64,000 nt of DNA. Origin: Chloroflexota bacterium (lineage in GTDB: Bacteria > Chloroflexota > Anaerolineae > Caldilineales > Caldilineaceae). A program made the translations under genes and the position numbers. Positions 1 to 8,760 of the stretch are shown here, piece by piece. The notes under the pieces are model-generated. The model saw only the letters and a program-made list of their open reading frames with translations. It did no database searches and was not told where the DNA came from. Location of the stretch: the NCBI GenBank assembly GCA_016861025.1, contig BOKO01000005.1, positions 248,001-312,000 on the forward strand, given 5' to 3'. Position 1 is the first letter of the stretch. Each line of letters begins with the position of its first letter.

Positions 1-918
1 GAGTTCAACAACCTTGGCTTGATCGTCGTCGATGAACAGCATCGCTTCGGCGTCGAACAGCGCGGCGCGCTGCGCACCAAAAGCAGCGACCAGCCACATC
101 TGCTTGTGATGAGCGCCACACCGATCCCACGCAGCCTGGCGTTGACCGTCTACGGCGATCTCGACGTGAGCCGTATCGACGAAATGCCGCCGGGGCGCAC
201 GCCGGTCAAGACAAAACGCTTCACACCCGCCGAACGCGAGCGGCTCTATGGTTTTATCCGCCGTGAGGTCGAGGCAGGGCGACAGGCGTACATCATCTAT
301 CCGCTCGTCGACGAAAGCGACAAACTCGATGTCGGCGCCGCAGTCGAGGAGCACAAACGGCTGCAAAGTCAGGTTTTTCCCGAAATCAGCGTCGGGCTGC
401 TGCACGGTCGGCTCAGCGGCGGCGAAAAAGATCAGGTCATGCGCGATTTTGCCGAAGGCAAGCATCAGGTGTTGGTGAGCACCACCGTGATCGAGGTTGG
501 CATCGACGTGCCCAACGCCACCATGATCATGATCGAAGACGCCGACCGGTTTGGGCTGGCGCAGCTTCACCAGTTGCGCGGTCGCGTTGGGCGTGGAGAG
601 CACGCCAGCTACTGCGCGCTCGTCAGCCGCGCCGAATCGCCCGACGTGCGCGCCCGGCTCGATATCCTGACCGAGACCAACGATGGCTTCGTGCTCGCCG
701 AGAAGGACCTGGAACTGCGTGGCCCTGGCGACTTCTTCGGCACGCGGCAGAGTGGGCTGCCCGATCTGCGCATCGCCCATCTCACCGATACGGCGACGAT
801 CATCACAGCGCGCGAGGCGGCGCAGAAGCTTTTTGCCGAGGATCCAACGCTGGAGCGCCACCCATTGCTGCGCAGCCAGGTCGAACGTTTCTGGCGCGGT
901 CACGGCGATGTGAGTTGA
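1..918 (+). CDS. recG: ATP-dependent DNA helicase RecG, C-terminal part (5' end outside window)
   Basis: RecG remodels stalled replication forks and branched DNA. The frame is open from base 1, so the gene enters from the left edge and 305 C-terminal residues are visible. The superfamily 2 helicase motifs are clear: DEQHRFG (motif II) at visible residues 11-17, SATPIPR (motif III) near 38-44, and the GRVGRG arginine-finger motif VI. The family-specific tail follows, with GPGDFFGTRQSG and a C-terminal helical bundle. The motif order and the DEQH box distinguish it from Mfd (DEEQ box) and PriA. The wedge domain and Walker A are outside the window. A strong intrinsic terminator follows 19 bases after the stop. 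Confidence 0.97.
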   Translation, partial: EFNNLGLIVVDEQHRFGVEQRGALRTKSSDQPHLLVMSATPIPRSLALTVYGDLDVSRIDEMPPGRTPVKTKRFTPAERERLYGFIRREVEAGRQAYIIYPLVDESDKLDVGAAVEEHKRLQSQVFPEISVGLLHGRLSGGEKDQVMRDFAEGKHQVLVSTTVIEVGIDVPNATMIMIEDADRFGLAQLHQLRGRVGRGEHASYCALVSRAESPDVRARLDILTETNDGFVLAEKDLELRGPGDFFGTRQSGLPDLRIAHLTDTATIITAREAAQKLFAEDPTLERHPLLRSQVERFWRGHGDVS

Positions 919-936
919 GGAAAGACGAGTTGCGAA

Positions 937-961
937 GGGCGATTTCAGAATCGCCTCTTTT
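937..961 (+). terminator. Intrinsic terminator after recG
   Basis: GGCGATT (938-944) pairs with AATCGCC (949-955) around a 4-base loop, followed by TCTTTT. GACGA (924-928) and TCGTC (961-965) could extend the hairpin outward. It sits just downstream of the recG stop codon. Confidence 0.75.
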
Positions 962-1063
962 CGTCGTCTGCGGAAGCGAGAGGCGTCAACTTCACCATTG
1001 ACGATTCACAATTCACAATTCAAACTTCAACACATACTGCTTAGCACAAAAGAGGAGTTGACC

Positions 1064-1582
1064 ATGGAAAACCAGAAACGACCGCTGATTGAAATTTGGG
1101 GGCCGATTCTCGGCGTCTTTCTGTTTGGATATGTCTTCTGGGCGGCGGCTGGCTATCTGGAGGCCGGGCAGCTTGCGTTGAAGCAAGCTGCTGCGGAGCA
1201 GGCTTCGGCAGAGGCCGCGCTTGAAGCGGGCGCAGAAACCGCCCCAGCCGTCGAGACTTCTGGCGCCGCAGCCACTGACGCCGCAGCCACTGACGCCGCA
1301 ACCACCGACGCCGCAGCCACTGACGCCGCAGCCACTGACGCCGCAGCCACTGACGCCGCAGCCACTGACGCCGCAGCCACTGACGCCGCGACTGGCGATG
1401 CGGGCGCCACCGATGCTGAAGCCGCAGCCACCGACGCCGCAGCCACCGACGCCGGAGCAGAATCATCTGCACCTGTCGAGACGACCGATGTTGTCACCGA
1501 CACAGTCGATGCGCCTGCGATCGATGCATCTCCAACGATCACGGGGACCGAGACGATCACCGAAACAGAAAATTTGGATTAA
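1064..1582 (+). CDS. Membrane-anchored Ala/Thr/Asp-rich repeat protein, function unknown
   Basis: This encodes 172 residues. The ATG at 1064 is preceded by a good ribosome binding site (agaggag, 1051-1057), which is better than in-frame starts further upstream. Residues 8-30 form one hydrophobic segment (IEIWGPILGVFLFGYVFWAA), probably a signal anchor. The rest is low complexity: about eight tandem copies of the pentapeptide AATDA (residues about 68-107), then looser copies and a Thr/Glu-rich tail. There are no Cys residues and no catalytic motif. The tail is acidic and probably disordered, perhaps a spacer or surface-exposed stalk. I do not recognise a family. Overlapping frames on both strands are open only because the repeat unit is a multiple of three. 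Confidence 0.7.
   Translation: MENQKRPLIEIWGPILGVFLFGYVFWAAAGYLEAGQLALKQAAAEQASAEAALEAGAETAPAVETSGAAATDAAATDAATTDAAATDAAATDAAATDAAATDAAATDAATGDAGATDAEAAATDAAATDAGAESSAPVETTDVVTDTVDAPAIDASPTITGTETITETENLD
1265..1384 (+). repeat. Tandem 15-bp coding minisatellite (8 units)
   Basis: Eight head-to-tail units of gccgcagccactgac run from 1265 to 1384. Unit 3 (1295-1309) is a variant (gccgcaaccaccgac). Degenerate units continue to about 1452. The unit length keeps the reading frame, so copy number changes would only lengthen or shorten the protein. Confidence 0.95.
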
Positions 1583-1621
1583 GAGTCTATGGGTTCTTGA
1601 GGGAACCCGGAAGGCCAGCGC

Positions 1622-3148
1622 ATGACCGTTCAGAGCGTTGTTGCCCGTCGTCGTGAACAGCGGCGTGAGCGCCAATCCGCCGCTGCCGTCCATCCTGTCG
1701 CCCAACCTGTCAACAAACTTCCCGTCTATGAACTCGTAGACGAGGCGGCATTGCAGTTGATCGACGATGCGTCAATGACAATCCTCGAAGAGATCGGCAT
1801 CGATTTCTACGACGACGATGCACTGGCCGTGCTGGCGGCAAATGGCGCGGTGGTTAAGGGTTCGACCGTCTACTTCGACCGCAAGTTGCTGCGCAAGTGC
1901 GTCAGTCAGGCGCCAACACATTTCACACAGCTTGCGCGCAATCCAGAGCGCAACGTCATCATCGGCGGCAGACACATCACCTTTGCGCCTGTCTATGGCC
2001 CGCCTTATGTTTACGATTTGGATCGCGGCCGCCGCGCCGCAACGCTTGTCGACTTCGAAAACTTTGTCAAGCTCGCCTATCTCAGCCCGTACATTCATCA
2101 CTCTGGCGGCACAGTCGTGGAGCCGACAGACTTGCCGACTCACACGCGCCATCTCGACATGGCCTACACTCACATCAAGTTCAGTGACAAACCTTTCATG
2201 GGGTCGGTGACAAGTGGGGCAAACGCAGCCGACAGCGTGCGCATGGCCGAGATCGTCTTTGGAGCCGATGCAATCCGTCGGCAGCCTGCTCTCCTCTCGC
2301 TGATTAACATCTCTAGTCCGCGGCGACTCGACGACCGCATGCTGTCGGCGCTGAAGGTTTACACCAGGGCGCGCCAGGCAATGATGATTACGCCTTTCAT
2401 CTTGTCGGGGGCCATGGCGCCAGCAGCGATTGGCGGCACACTGGCGCAGTTGAATGCCGAAGCACTGGCTGGCATTGCACTTGTGCAGATGATCGAGCCG
2501 GGTGCGCCCGTAGTCTATGGGGCGTTCCAAACCAATGTTGATCTGCGAAGCGGCGCACCGGTCTTTGGATCGCCTGAAAGTCAGGTTGCGCTGATCGTAA
2601 GCGCCCAACTTGCAAGGATGTATGGGTTACCCTTCCGCTCTGGCGGCATGTTCACCAGTTCCAAGATTGCCGACGCCCAGAGCGCTTACGAGTCGATGCA
2701 AGTGATGCTGCCTGCGATTATGGCGCGTGTCAACTTCGTGCTTCACGCCGCCGGCTGGCTCGAAGGTGGGCTGACCGCCGGCTATGAGAAGTTCGTGCTC
2801 GATTGCGAGTTGCTTGGCATGTTTCACAAATTCCTAAAGGGGCTTGACTTGTCTGAAGAAGGGCTGGCAATGGAGAGCATCCGAAGCGTGGCGCCGGGCG
2901 GTCACCATTTGGGCACCGATCATACGATGCGCAACTTTCGCACCGCGTTTTATCGCGCTGAGCTGTTCGACTACAACTCAGCCGAGCAGTGGCAAACAGA
3001 GGGAGCGTTGGACGCGCAGCAACGTGCACACCGGCAGTGGCGGCGGCTGCTGCAAGAGTATGATGCACCGGCGCTTGATTCGGCGACGAACGCAACGTTG
3101 CGCGAGTTTATGGCGCAGCGTAAGGCGGAGATCAAGCCCGAGTACTGA
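1622..3148 (+). CDS. MttB-family (trimethylamine methyltransferase-like) corrinoid methyltransferase, non-pyrrolysine type
   Basis: This 508-residue protein matches the length and style of the MttB superfamily (PF06253), for example the DDASMTILEEIGIDFYDDDA N-terminal segment, GGRHITFAPVYGPPYVYD, and the glycine-rich FRSGGMFTSSKIADAQSAYE region. Family members move a methyl group from a methylated amine to a corrinoid protein. True MttB uses pyrrolysine at an in-frame amber codon. This frame is read without any amber codon, so it belongs with the MtgB/MtpB/MtcB-like enzymes that act on quaternary amines such as glycine betaine, proline betaine or carnitine. No corrinoid protein (MttC type) or reactivation gene is nearby. 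The gene converges on the dehydrogenase gene at 3151, with two bases between the stops. Substrate cannot be told from sequence. Confidence 0.85.
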   Translation: MTVQSVVARRREQRRERQSAAAVHPVAQPVNKLPVYELVDEAALQLIDDASMTILEEIGIDFYDDDALAVLAANGAVVKGSTVYFDRKLLRKCVSQAPTHFTQLARNPERNVIIGGRHITFAPVYGPPYVYDLDRGRRAATLVDFENFVKLAYLSPYIHHSGGTVVEPTDLPTHTRHLDMAYTHIKFSDKPFMGSVTSGANAADSVRMAEIVFGADAIRRQPALLSLINISSPRRLDDRMLSALKVYTRARQAMMITPFILSGAMAPAAIGGTLAQLNAEALAGIALVQMIEPGAPVVYGAFQTNVDLRSGAPVFGSPESQVALIVSAQLARMYGLPFRSGGMFTSSKIADAQSAYESMQVMLPAIMARVNFVLHAAGWLEGGLTAGYEKFVLDCELLGMFHKFLKGLDLSEEGLAMESIRSVAPGGHHLGTDHTMRNFRTAFYRAELFDYNSAEQWQTEGALDAQQRAHRQWRRLLQEYDAPALDSATNATLREFMAQRKAEIKPEY

Positions 3149-3150
3149 AG

Positions 3151-4314
3151 TCAAAGCTGCGCTCCCACCCCAGTCGTAAGAAATTGGGTTTGACCTGACG
3201 CAATCGCCCGACGTGCAGCTTCGATGATTTCGACCACATGTCGCGCCTGTTCTCCACTGGCGCGGCATGGACGGTCTTCCACAATTGCATCCACCAGTTC
3301 CATGATATCGACGTATAGATGCGGCTCTTCGATTGCCAGATGTGGGGGTGTGAGGTAGGGACAGTCAGCCAGATTTGTAATATCTTCGGTTGTATCGCCG
3401 CTGGCGATTGCCCAGGAGCCGCCTCGTCGTACGATGAAGCGCGTCGGATAGCCGCTGGCGCCGTCGACTTCAGTCACTTCGAGCGCCCCTTGCGTGCCGT
3501 ATACGCCCAGCCCACCCCATGGATTCATATTGCTGCCGACGCAATCCGATCCCACAGCCACAGCCAGCGCGCCGCTGCTGAACTCCATCAATACAACGTT
3601 GTTGTCTTCCACCTCAATATTGATCGTTTGATTGCGCCAGGTGCGCTGCGGCATGATCTTATTGCCCAAGGCGGTCACGCGGCGCACTGATCCAAGCACG
3701 CTGGTCGCCAACTGAAGGGCGTAAATGGTCACATCAGGCAATGGGCCGGCGCCGGTGCGGTAATACCAGGTGGGATCGATGGCGCTGAGCGCGCCGTCGC
3801 TGCGCCGGATCGGTTCATATTCATGACCAAAGCCCAGTGTGTAGGTGTACGCAATCGCCGCATGACCAAGCGCACCACTCTCCACAACGTTGCGTATTTT
3901 GCCTGTCGATGGAAAGAGATCAAAGCCCGGCGCAGCAGCCAGCTTCACCTTCATCCGATCGCGCGCAGCGAGCAGGGCGTCGGCTTCAGCCAGTGTGGTC
4001 GTCATCGACTTTTGGATGTAGACATGTTTGCCAGCCTGAATGGCGCGCATGGCGTGCTCAAAGTGCTGTTGGATCGGCGTGATCACCAGCACTACATCGA
4101 CATTGCTTTGCGCCAGCATTGCATCGATGTCTGTATACCATGTTGGCGCACCCCACTTCTTCGCTGATTGTGCGGCGCGCTCTGCAACAGCATCGACAAC
4201 AGCGACGAGCTGGATGCGCTCCTTTGCATCATCCAGGCTCAAGTGGGGCAAGACGCCGCGTTGTGACACGCTGCCACAGCCGATCAACGCCGCACGCAAG
4301 GGAAGAATGCTCAT
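3151..4314 (-). CDS. Gfo/Idh/MocA family NAD(P)-dependent oxidoreductase (third dehydrogenase of the locus)
   Basis: This encodes 387 residues. The N-terminal Rossmann fold carries ALIGCGSVSQRG. In the usual EKP motif the Lys is kept but its neighbours differ (IQKSM). The C-terminal alpha/beta domain contains GPLPDVTIYALQLATSVLG, the expected substrate-binding region. Family members oxidise or reduce sugar and polyol hydroxyls. The ATG at 4314 is chosen because AAAGGAG lies 8 bases upstream (4323-4329); an in-frame start at 4335 would lie inside the upstream gene. It is the last gene of the minus-strand sugar locus, 17 bases after the preceding dehydrogenase stop. Confidence 0.88.
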   Translation of the reverse strand: MSILPLRAALIGCGSVSQRGVLPHLSLDDAKERIQLVAVVDAVAERAAQSAKKWGAPTWYTDIDAMLAQSNVDVVLVITPIQQHFEHAMRAIQAGKHVYIQKSMTTTLAEADALLAARDRMKVKLAAAPGFDLFPSTGKIRNVVESGALGHAAIAYTYTLGFGHEYEPIRRSDGALSAIDPTWYYRTGAGPLPDVTIYALQLATSVLGSVRRVTALGNKIMPQRTWRNQTINIEVEDNNVVLMEFSSGALAVAVGSDCVGSNMNPWGGLGVYGTQGALEVTEVDGASGYPTRFIVRRGGSWAIASGDTTEDITNLADCPYLTPPHLAIEEPHLYVDIMELVDAIVEDRPCRASGEQARHVVEIIEAARRAIASGQTQFLTTGVGAQL

Positions 4315-4331
4315 GTCATCAGCTCCTTTGG

Positions 4332-5402
4332 TCAATTGAGCTTGATCGCGCAGCCGGTGCGCGCCGATTCCGCCGCGGCTTCAATCACGCGTAATACATG
4401 CGCGGCCTGGTCGAGGCTGAGTTGTGGTGAGCAGCGACCTTCGATGCAATCCAGCAGATGCACGACGCCGAGGATATGGTCGGGGCCAGCGCTGCGACCA
4501 GGATTCGTCTCTGGAAAAGGCGGTCTCACTGTCTCCCATGTGCATCCACGGCTCAGCACTTCCACAGGTTGTTGCACGTAGATTGGGTCAAAGGCGATTG
4601 TGCCTGACAACCCATGCAGTTCGAGCGGCGGACAGCGCGTATCGACGACCACGGCGTTGGCGGCGACGCTGGCAATACAGCCGCCGCCAAAGTCGAGGAG
4701 CACATGCCAGTGATCGTCAGCCTCGACAGGCACACGCAATCCAGCGTACGGACCTTCGGTTATGGTGAAGCTCTCGTGCACCTTGGTCACCAGCGCAACG
4801 ACGCGTCGCACCGGTCCTATCAGGGTCGTCAGGGCGTGCAGTGGATAGACGCCCATGTCCATCATCGGCCCTGCGCCAGCGGCAAAGAAGGGGCTGGGGT
4901 CGGAGAAATAACCTGTCCATAGCGGCACACCGAAATGACCATAGCCGCGCGCCGAGTAGACCGGCCCAATGGTGCCTTCCTCTATCAAGCGCAATACATA
5001 TTGCATCTGGGGGAAGAGACGGATGCTCGGCGCGCAGGCTGCCTGAAGACCGCGCGCCTGCGCCATCTCCGCCAACTGTTGCGCAACGAAAGATCTGCTC
5101 GCCACCGGTTTTTCGCTGTATAGATGCCGCCCCGATTCAAGGATGGCGAAGTTCGTCTCGTCGTGGAGAGCAATCGGCGTCAGATTGATCACCGCTTGGG
5201 CGTCGCTTTCAGCCAACATCTGGTGATAATCGGTGTAGCCATTCGGAATGGCATAACGTTGCATCGCTTCCTTCATGCGCGTGACGGAGCGGGTGCAGAC
5301 GGCAACGATCTCAGCGCGATCGGCCACGCGATGGAATTCAGGCAGATAGTCGCGTTGCGCCACATCGCCACAGCCAAGCAACGCCAGTTTGAGTCTGGTC
5401 AT
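4332..5402 (-). CDS. Gfo/Idh/MocA family NAD(P)-dependent oxidoreductase (second dehydrogenase)
   Basis: This encodes 356 residues. The Rossmann motif is KLALLGCGDVAQRDYLPEF, the catalytic-lysine motif is an intact SEKPVAS, and the C-terminal domain contains GPMMDMGVYPLHALTTLIGP, the equivalent of the conserved D..H pair. It probably oxidises a sugar, inositol or sugar acid with NAD(P). It starts 6 bases after the MalG-type permease stop, so it is co-transcribed with the transporter. It is clearly a different paralogue from its neighbours: the EKP motif is intact here but altered in the third dehydrogenase. Confidence 0.9.
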   Translation of the reverse strand: MTRLKLALLGCGDVAQRDYLPEFHRVADRAEIVAVCTRSVTRMKEAMQRYAIPNGYTDYHQMLAESDAQAVINLTPIALHDETNFAILESGRHLYSEKPVASRSFVAQQLAEMAQARGLQAACAPSIRLFPQMQYVLRLIEEGTIGPVYSARGYGHFGVPLWTGYFSDPSPFFAAGAGPMMDMGVYPLHALTTLIGPVRRVVALVTKVHESFTITEGPYAGLRVPVEADDHWHVLLDFGGGCIASVAANAVVVDTRCPPLELHGLSGTIAFDPIYVQQPVEVLSRGCTWETVRPPFPETNPGRSAGPDHILGVVHLLDCIEGRCSPQLSLDQAAHVLRVIEAAAESARTGCAIKLN

Positions 5403-5408
5403 CGTCGA

Positions 5409-6245
5409 TCATCCTTTCACGCCGGTCAGAGTCACGCCCTCGATAAAATAGCGCTGCAGCGCAAAAAAAGCTGCAATCAGCGGCACAGTGATTGCGAGTG
5501 AAGCCGCTGTGATGAGATTCCACTGGAGAGCAAAGCGTGTGCGAAAGGCATAGAGGCCGATGGACAAGGGATATCGGCTCGAATCGTCCAGATAGAGCAG
5601 CGGCCCTAAAAAATCGTTCCATGCATAGATGAAATTGAAGATCGCAACGACGATCAACGCCGGCTTCACCAAAGGCAAGATGATTCGCCATAGAATCAGA
5701 AAGTCGCCTGCGCCATCGACATAAGCCGCATCGCTCAATTCAACCGGAATCGTGAGCATGAACTGGCGTAGCAAAAAGATATTGAATGCGCTTGCAAAGA
5801 AATAGGGGATAATCAGCGGCGCATAGGTTCCGACCAGCCCCATGCGCTGAAAGAGCACGTAGGTGGGGATCAGTGTGACGACCCCGGGGAGAAGCAGCGT
5901 CGCCAGCGTAATGCCAAAGAGCAGGTCTCGACCGGTGAAGCGCATACGCGCAAAAGCGTAGGCTACAACCGCCGAGGAGACAACAGCGCCGATTGTGGAG
6001 GAAATGCAATAAAAGAGCGTGTTGCCCATCAATCGCCAGAAAGGAAAAGCTGGGGAGGTCAAAGCAGCAACATAATTCTCCCAATGCGGCGGCTGCGGCC
6101 ACCAGATCGGTGGAATGGTGAGAATTTGGTCGATCGGCTTGATGGAGGTGATGAATAGCCACCAGAGCGGAATCAAGAACAATAGTGAGACGGCGAACAA
6201 AAGCGCGTGGATAATTCCCTGTCCCAGCATCTTGTGCACTTTCAT
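5409..6245 (-). CDS. Carbohydrate ABC transporter permease, MalG type
   Basis: This 278-residue inner-membrane permease has about six predicted hydrophobic segments. The EAA loop (SDAAYVDGAGDFLILWRIILP) contacts the ATPase, and the C-terminal end (RYFIEGVTLTGVKG) is typical of MalG-type CUT1 permeases. It partners the permease at 6307 and the binding protein at 7292. No ATPase gene is present in the locus, so a shared MsmX/UgpC-type ATPase elsewhere is likely (inference). Confidence 0.93.
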   Translation of the reverse strand: MKVHKMLGQGIIHALLFAVSLLFLIPLWWLFITSIKPIDQILTIPPIWWPQPPHWENYVAALTSPAFPFWRLMGNTLFYCISSTIGAVVSSAVVAYAFARMRFTGRDLLFGITLATLLLPGVVTLIPTYVLFQRMGLVGTYAPLIIPYFFASAFNIFLLRQFMLTIPVELSDAAYVDGAGDFLILWRIILPLVKPALIVVAIFNFIYAWNDFLGPLLYLDDSSRYPLSIGLYAFRTRFALQWNLITAASLAITVPLIAAFFALQRYFIEGVTLTGVKG

Positions 6246-6306
6246 TGCGTTTCACCCCCTGCTCCTGCCGATTTGGGCGCCAGTTTGCTGCATTATGCCC
6301 TCCCTG

Positions 6307-7221
6307 TCATCGCGGCGGGGCGCCTTCATAGTGCACCCATTCCCTGGAGGAGCGCACAACGATCAACGTCAGCGCCACCAGCACGAGGAAAAGCACAACC
6401 GCCATTGCCGAAGCATACCCCATTGAAGAATAGCGAAATCCTTGTCGATAGAGATGCACCATGTAGACCAGCATTGAGTTGAGGGGGCCGGCGGCGGTGG
6501 CGCCGCTGGCTGAAGCCGTGGCAACAAAGGCGGTTGTAAAGACCTGGAACGACGCAATCAGCGTGATCAGCAGATTGAAGAAGATCGTTGGTGTGAGCAG
6601 CGGAATGACTACACGCCAGTACCGCTGCCAGCTGTTGGCGCCGTCGATGATGGCGGCTTCGAGCAACGATTTTGGCACGTTCTTCAAGCCGGCCAGGAAA
6701 ATCAACATCGGCTGTCCAACACCCACCCAAAGTGAGATGATAATCAGCGACGGCTTCGACCAGACGACACTGTGCATCCAGCCAAGTTTGGGCAGACCCA
6801 TGGCATCCAGCGCAGCGTTGGCAAGACCAGCACGTGGGTCCAAAATCAACATCCACAGCAGCGCCGTCACAACAGCCGGCACGAGTGCGGGGAGATAAAA
6901 GGCGGTGCGATAGAGGCCGATCCCGCGCGTGCTCTGATTGAGCAAAGTCGCCAATATCAACGCCACGAGCATCTGCAGCGGCACGGAAATGAACGTGTAG
7001 TAGAACGTATTCCAGACCGCCACCCAAAAGAGATCATCCTTGGTGAACATCACCTGAAAGTTCTCCAACCCGATCCATACCGGCGGCCTCACAACCGTGT
7101 AGCGTGTCATGGAGAAATAAAACGACGCCAGCATTGGATAGGCGGTGAAGACCAGCAGAGAGATCAGCCAGGGCGATACGAATAAATAGGCGCGCAGATT
7201 ATCGCGAGTCTTGCGGGACAT
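6307..7221 (-). CDS. Carbohydrate ABC transporter permease, MalF type
   Basis: This encodes 304 residues starting MSRKTRDNLRAYLFVSPWLI, the standard MalF/UgpA-like N-terminus before the first membrane segment. The EAA loop is LLEAAIIDGANSWQRYWRVV. There are six predicted membrane segments. It sits 61 bases upstream of the MalG-type gene and 70 bases downstream of the binding-protein gene, with a strong hairpin in that upstream gap. Confidence 0.93.
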   Translation of the reverse strand: MSRKTRDNLRAYLFVSPWLISLLVFTAYPMLASFYFSMTRYTVVRPPVWIGLENFQVMFTKDDLFWVAVWNTFYYTFISVPLQMLVALILATLLNQSTRGIGLYRTAFYLPALVPAVVTALLWMLILDPRAGLANAALDAMGLPKLGWMHSVVWSKPSLIIISLWVGVGQPMLIFLAGLKNVPKSLLEAAIIDGANSWQRYWRVVIPLLTPTIFFNLLITLIASFQVFTTAFVATASASGATAAGPLNSMLVYMVHLYRQGFRYSSMGYASAMAVVLFLVLVALTLIVVRSSREWVHYEGAPPR

Positions 7222-7243
7222 CGAAGCCTCCTATCTTGGCTCG

Positions 7244-7273
7244 TCTTCCTGGAAGCGGACGCCTCCAGGAAGA
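7244..7273 (-). promoter_or_regulatory. Intercistronic hairpin between binding-protein and permease genes
   Basis: TCTTCCTGGA (7244-7253) and TCCAGGAAGA (7264-7273) form a perfect 10-bp stem with a 10-base loop. It has no T run. It sits just after the solute-binding protein gene in the reading direction, where such hairpins commonly protect the upstream message or reduce read-through so that the binding protein is made in excess. Confidence 0.75.
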
Positions 7274-7291
7274 TGCAACCCTCCGCAGCCA

Positions 7292-8689
7292 TTACGCCGC
7301 GCGCAGCGTCTCTTCCAGTTTCGCCTGGATCAACGCCTGCGCTTCGTCCATCGCCGCCTGCGCGCTTTTCGCCTTGCCCAGCACTGAGGTGATGGCTGTC
7401 TGCAGCGTATCCGATGCAAAGGCATTGATCGGCGAATCCCACATTGGCGCTGCGTCTTCCAGGTAATCCAGGAAGAAGCGATGTAGATCCAACGCTCGTT
7501 CCTCGCCCACTTTGTCGATGAGCGCCTGCGTGACGACGTCGCGCGAGGCGCCCTTCCAGGCTGGTGTATCCGGGATCGCTTTGTACCACGTCTCCCATCC
7601 TTTGGTGCAGAAGTACTCTATAAAAAGGAACGATTCGTTCGGATGAACGCCGCCTTTGGGCAAGGCGAACCAGTTGGGCCAATAACCCGAAGCCGTCTTT
7701 GTTCCCGTTGGTCCGTATGGCAGCTTGGCGACTTCCCACTGGAACTGAAAGTCGATGTCGGTCATGATCCAGCCGCCATCCGCAAACATGGAGGAGAGTT
7801 GGTTGTAAAAGGCTGAGTTCTCGTTGGGGTAAGCGGTGCCCCAGTTGCCGGCGATGTTGATTTGCTCAAAATTGCCGCCATATGCACCGTCAAGCCAGTT
7901 TGCCCAATACTCAATCCATGCGATGTTTTCGGCGCTGTTCACGGTATACACACTGTTGGCGGCGTCAAAGATCAAACTGCCGTTGAGTACGCTCCAGACT
8001 GGGTAGAGCCAGGCCGCGTTCCACGGCGGCATAAAGCCTGCCTGTTTCACTTCGCCGTTCTCTATCACGGTGAATTCGTCTGACAGGGCGCGCAGCTCAT
8101 CCCAGGTGGTAGGGAATGTGTCGCGCGTCATGGCAATCCCTTTTTCGGCGAATAGATCTGTGTTGAAAAACATACCGGCCGCCGCTGCTGAGGCTGGCAA
8201 TCCGTACGTCTGTCCTTGCCATTTGCAGGTGTTCAGCACGTTTTCATAGAATGCGTCTGGCGTGGCGTCTGTTGCCTGCGCCATCAGATCATCGATGGCT
8301 GTCAACGCTCCCAGCGCCCCATATTGTGACGGGGCGTCCCAGAGAGTGATGGTGTCGGGTGGATTGCCGGCCGCAATGCGCGAGAGCATCACTTCGGTCA
8401 GGTTGCCGCCGCCCGGCGGCCCACCGCTGATCTCGTAATCGACCTTGATGTTGGGATGCATTCTCTCGAAATCGCCGACAATCTGCGGTGCAATCTCCTG
8501 GACGGTGGGTGTGCTGAATCCATTCCACCATGAGATCGAGACCTGACCATCCGCAGCGGTTGGCGCCCCTGTTTCACCAGATGGCGCAGACGGCGCACAG
8601 GCGGCCAACACCGTGACGCCCGCCGCCATGCCTGTGAGACGCAAGAAGTGGCGACGGCTGATGAAGTTGCGTTTTACATCGTTTCCCAT
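7292..8689 (-). CDS. Extracellular sugar-binding lipoprotein of ABC transporter (family 1 SBP)
   Basis: This encodes 465 residues. The N-terminus has RRHFLRLTG followed by a hydrophobic core and the lipobox LAAC, so it is exported, possibly by the Tat route given the twin Arg, and lipid-anchored. The mature part begins with a Ser/Gly/Thr linker and then QVSISWWNGFSTPTVQEI, typical of CUT1 binding proteins. The ATG at 8689 is chosen because AAGGAGGAA (8694-8702) lies just upstream; the longer in-frame start at 8728 lacks this. Substrate is unknown; the linked dehydrogenases and kinase suggest a sugar or polyol. Confidence 0.93.
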   Translation of the reverse strand: MGNDVKRNFISRRHFLRLTGMAAGVTVLAACAPSAPSGETGAPTAADGQVSISWWNGFSTPTVQEIAPQIVGDFERMHPNIKVDYEISGGPPGGGNLTEVMLSRIAAGNPPDTITLWDAPSQYGALGALTAIDDLMAQATDATPDAFYENVLNTCKWQGQTYGLPASAAAAGMFFNTDLFAEKGIAMTRDTFPTTWDELRALSDEFTVIENGEVKQAGFMPPWNAAWLYPVWSVLNGSLIFDAANSVYTVNSAENIAWIEYWANWLDGAYGGNFEQINIAGNWGTAYPNENSAFYNQLSSMFADGGWIMTDIDFQFQWEVAKLPYGPTGTKTASGYWPNWFALPKGGVHPNESFLFIEYFCTKGWETWYKAIPDTPAWKGASRDVVTQALIDKVGEERALDLHRFFLDYLEDAAPMWDSPINAFASDTLQTAITSVLGKAKSAQAAMDEAQALIQAKLEETLRAA

Positions 8690-8760
8690 ACAGTTCCTCC
8701 TTGGTTGGTTCGAACACTTGCCGAGCAAACACCACGATCAATTTTGAGTCATTCGAGAGG

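Noticed and set aside
1041..1625. Open frames on both strands over the Ala/Thr/Asp protein gene
   Set aside because: They are open only because the 15-bp repeat lacks stops in every frame; they lack ribosome binding sites and give Leu/Arg/Trp or Val/Ala/Ser repeats.
1622..3148. Pyrrolysine-containing trimethylamine methyltransferase MttB
   Set aside because: The frame has no in-frame amber codon and no pyl genes are visible.
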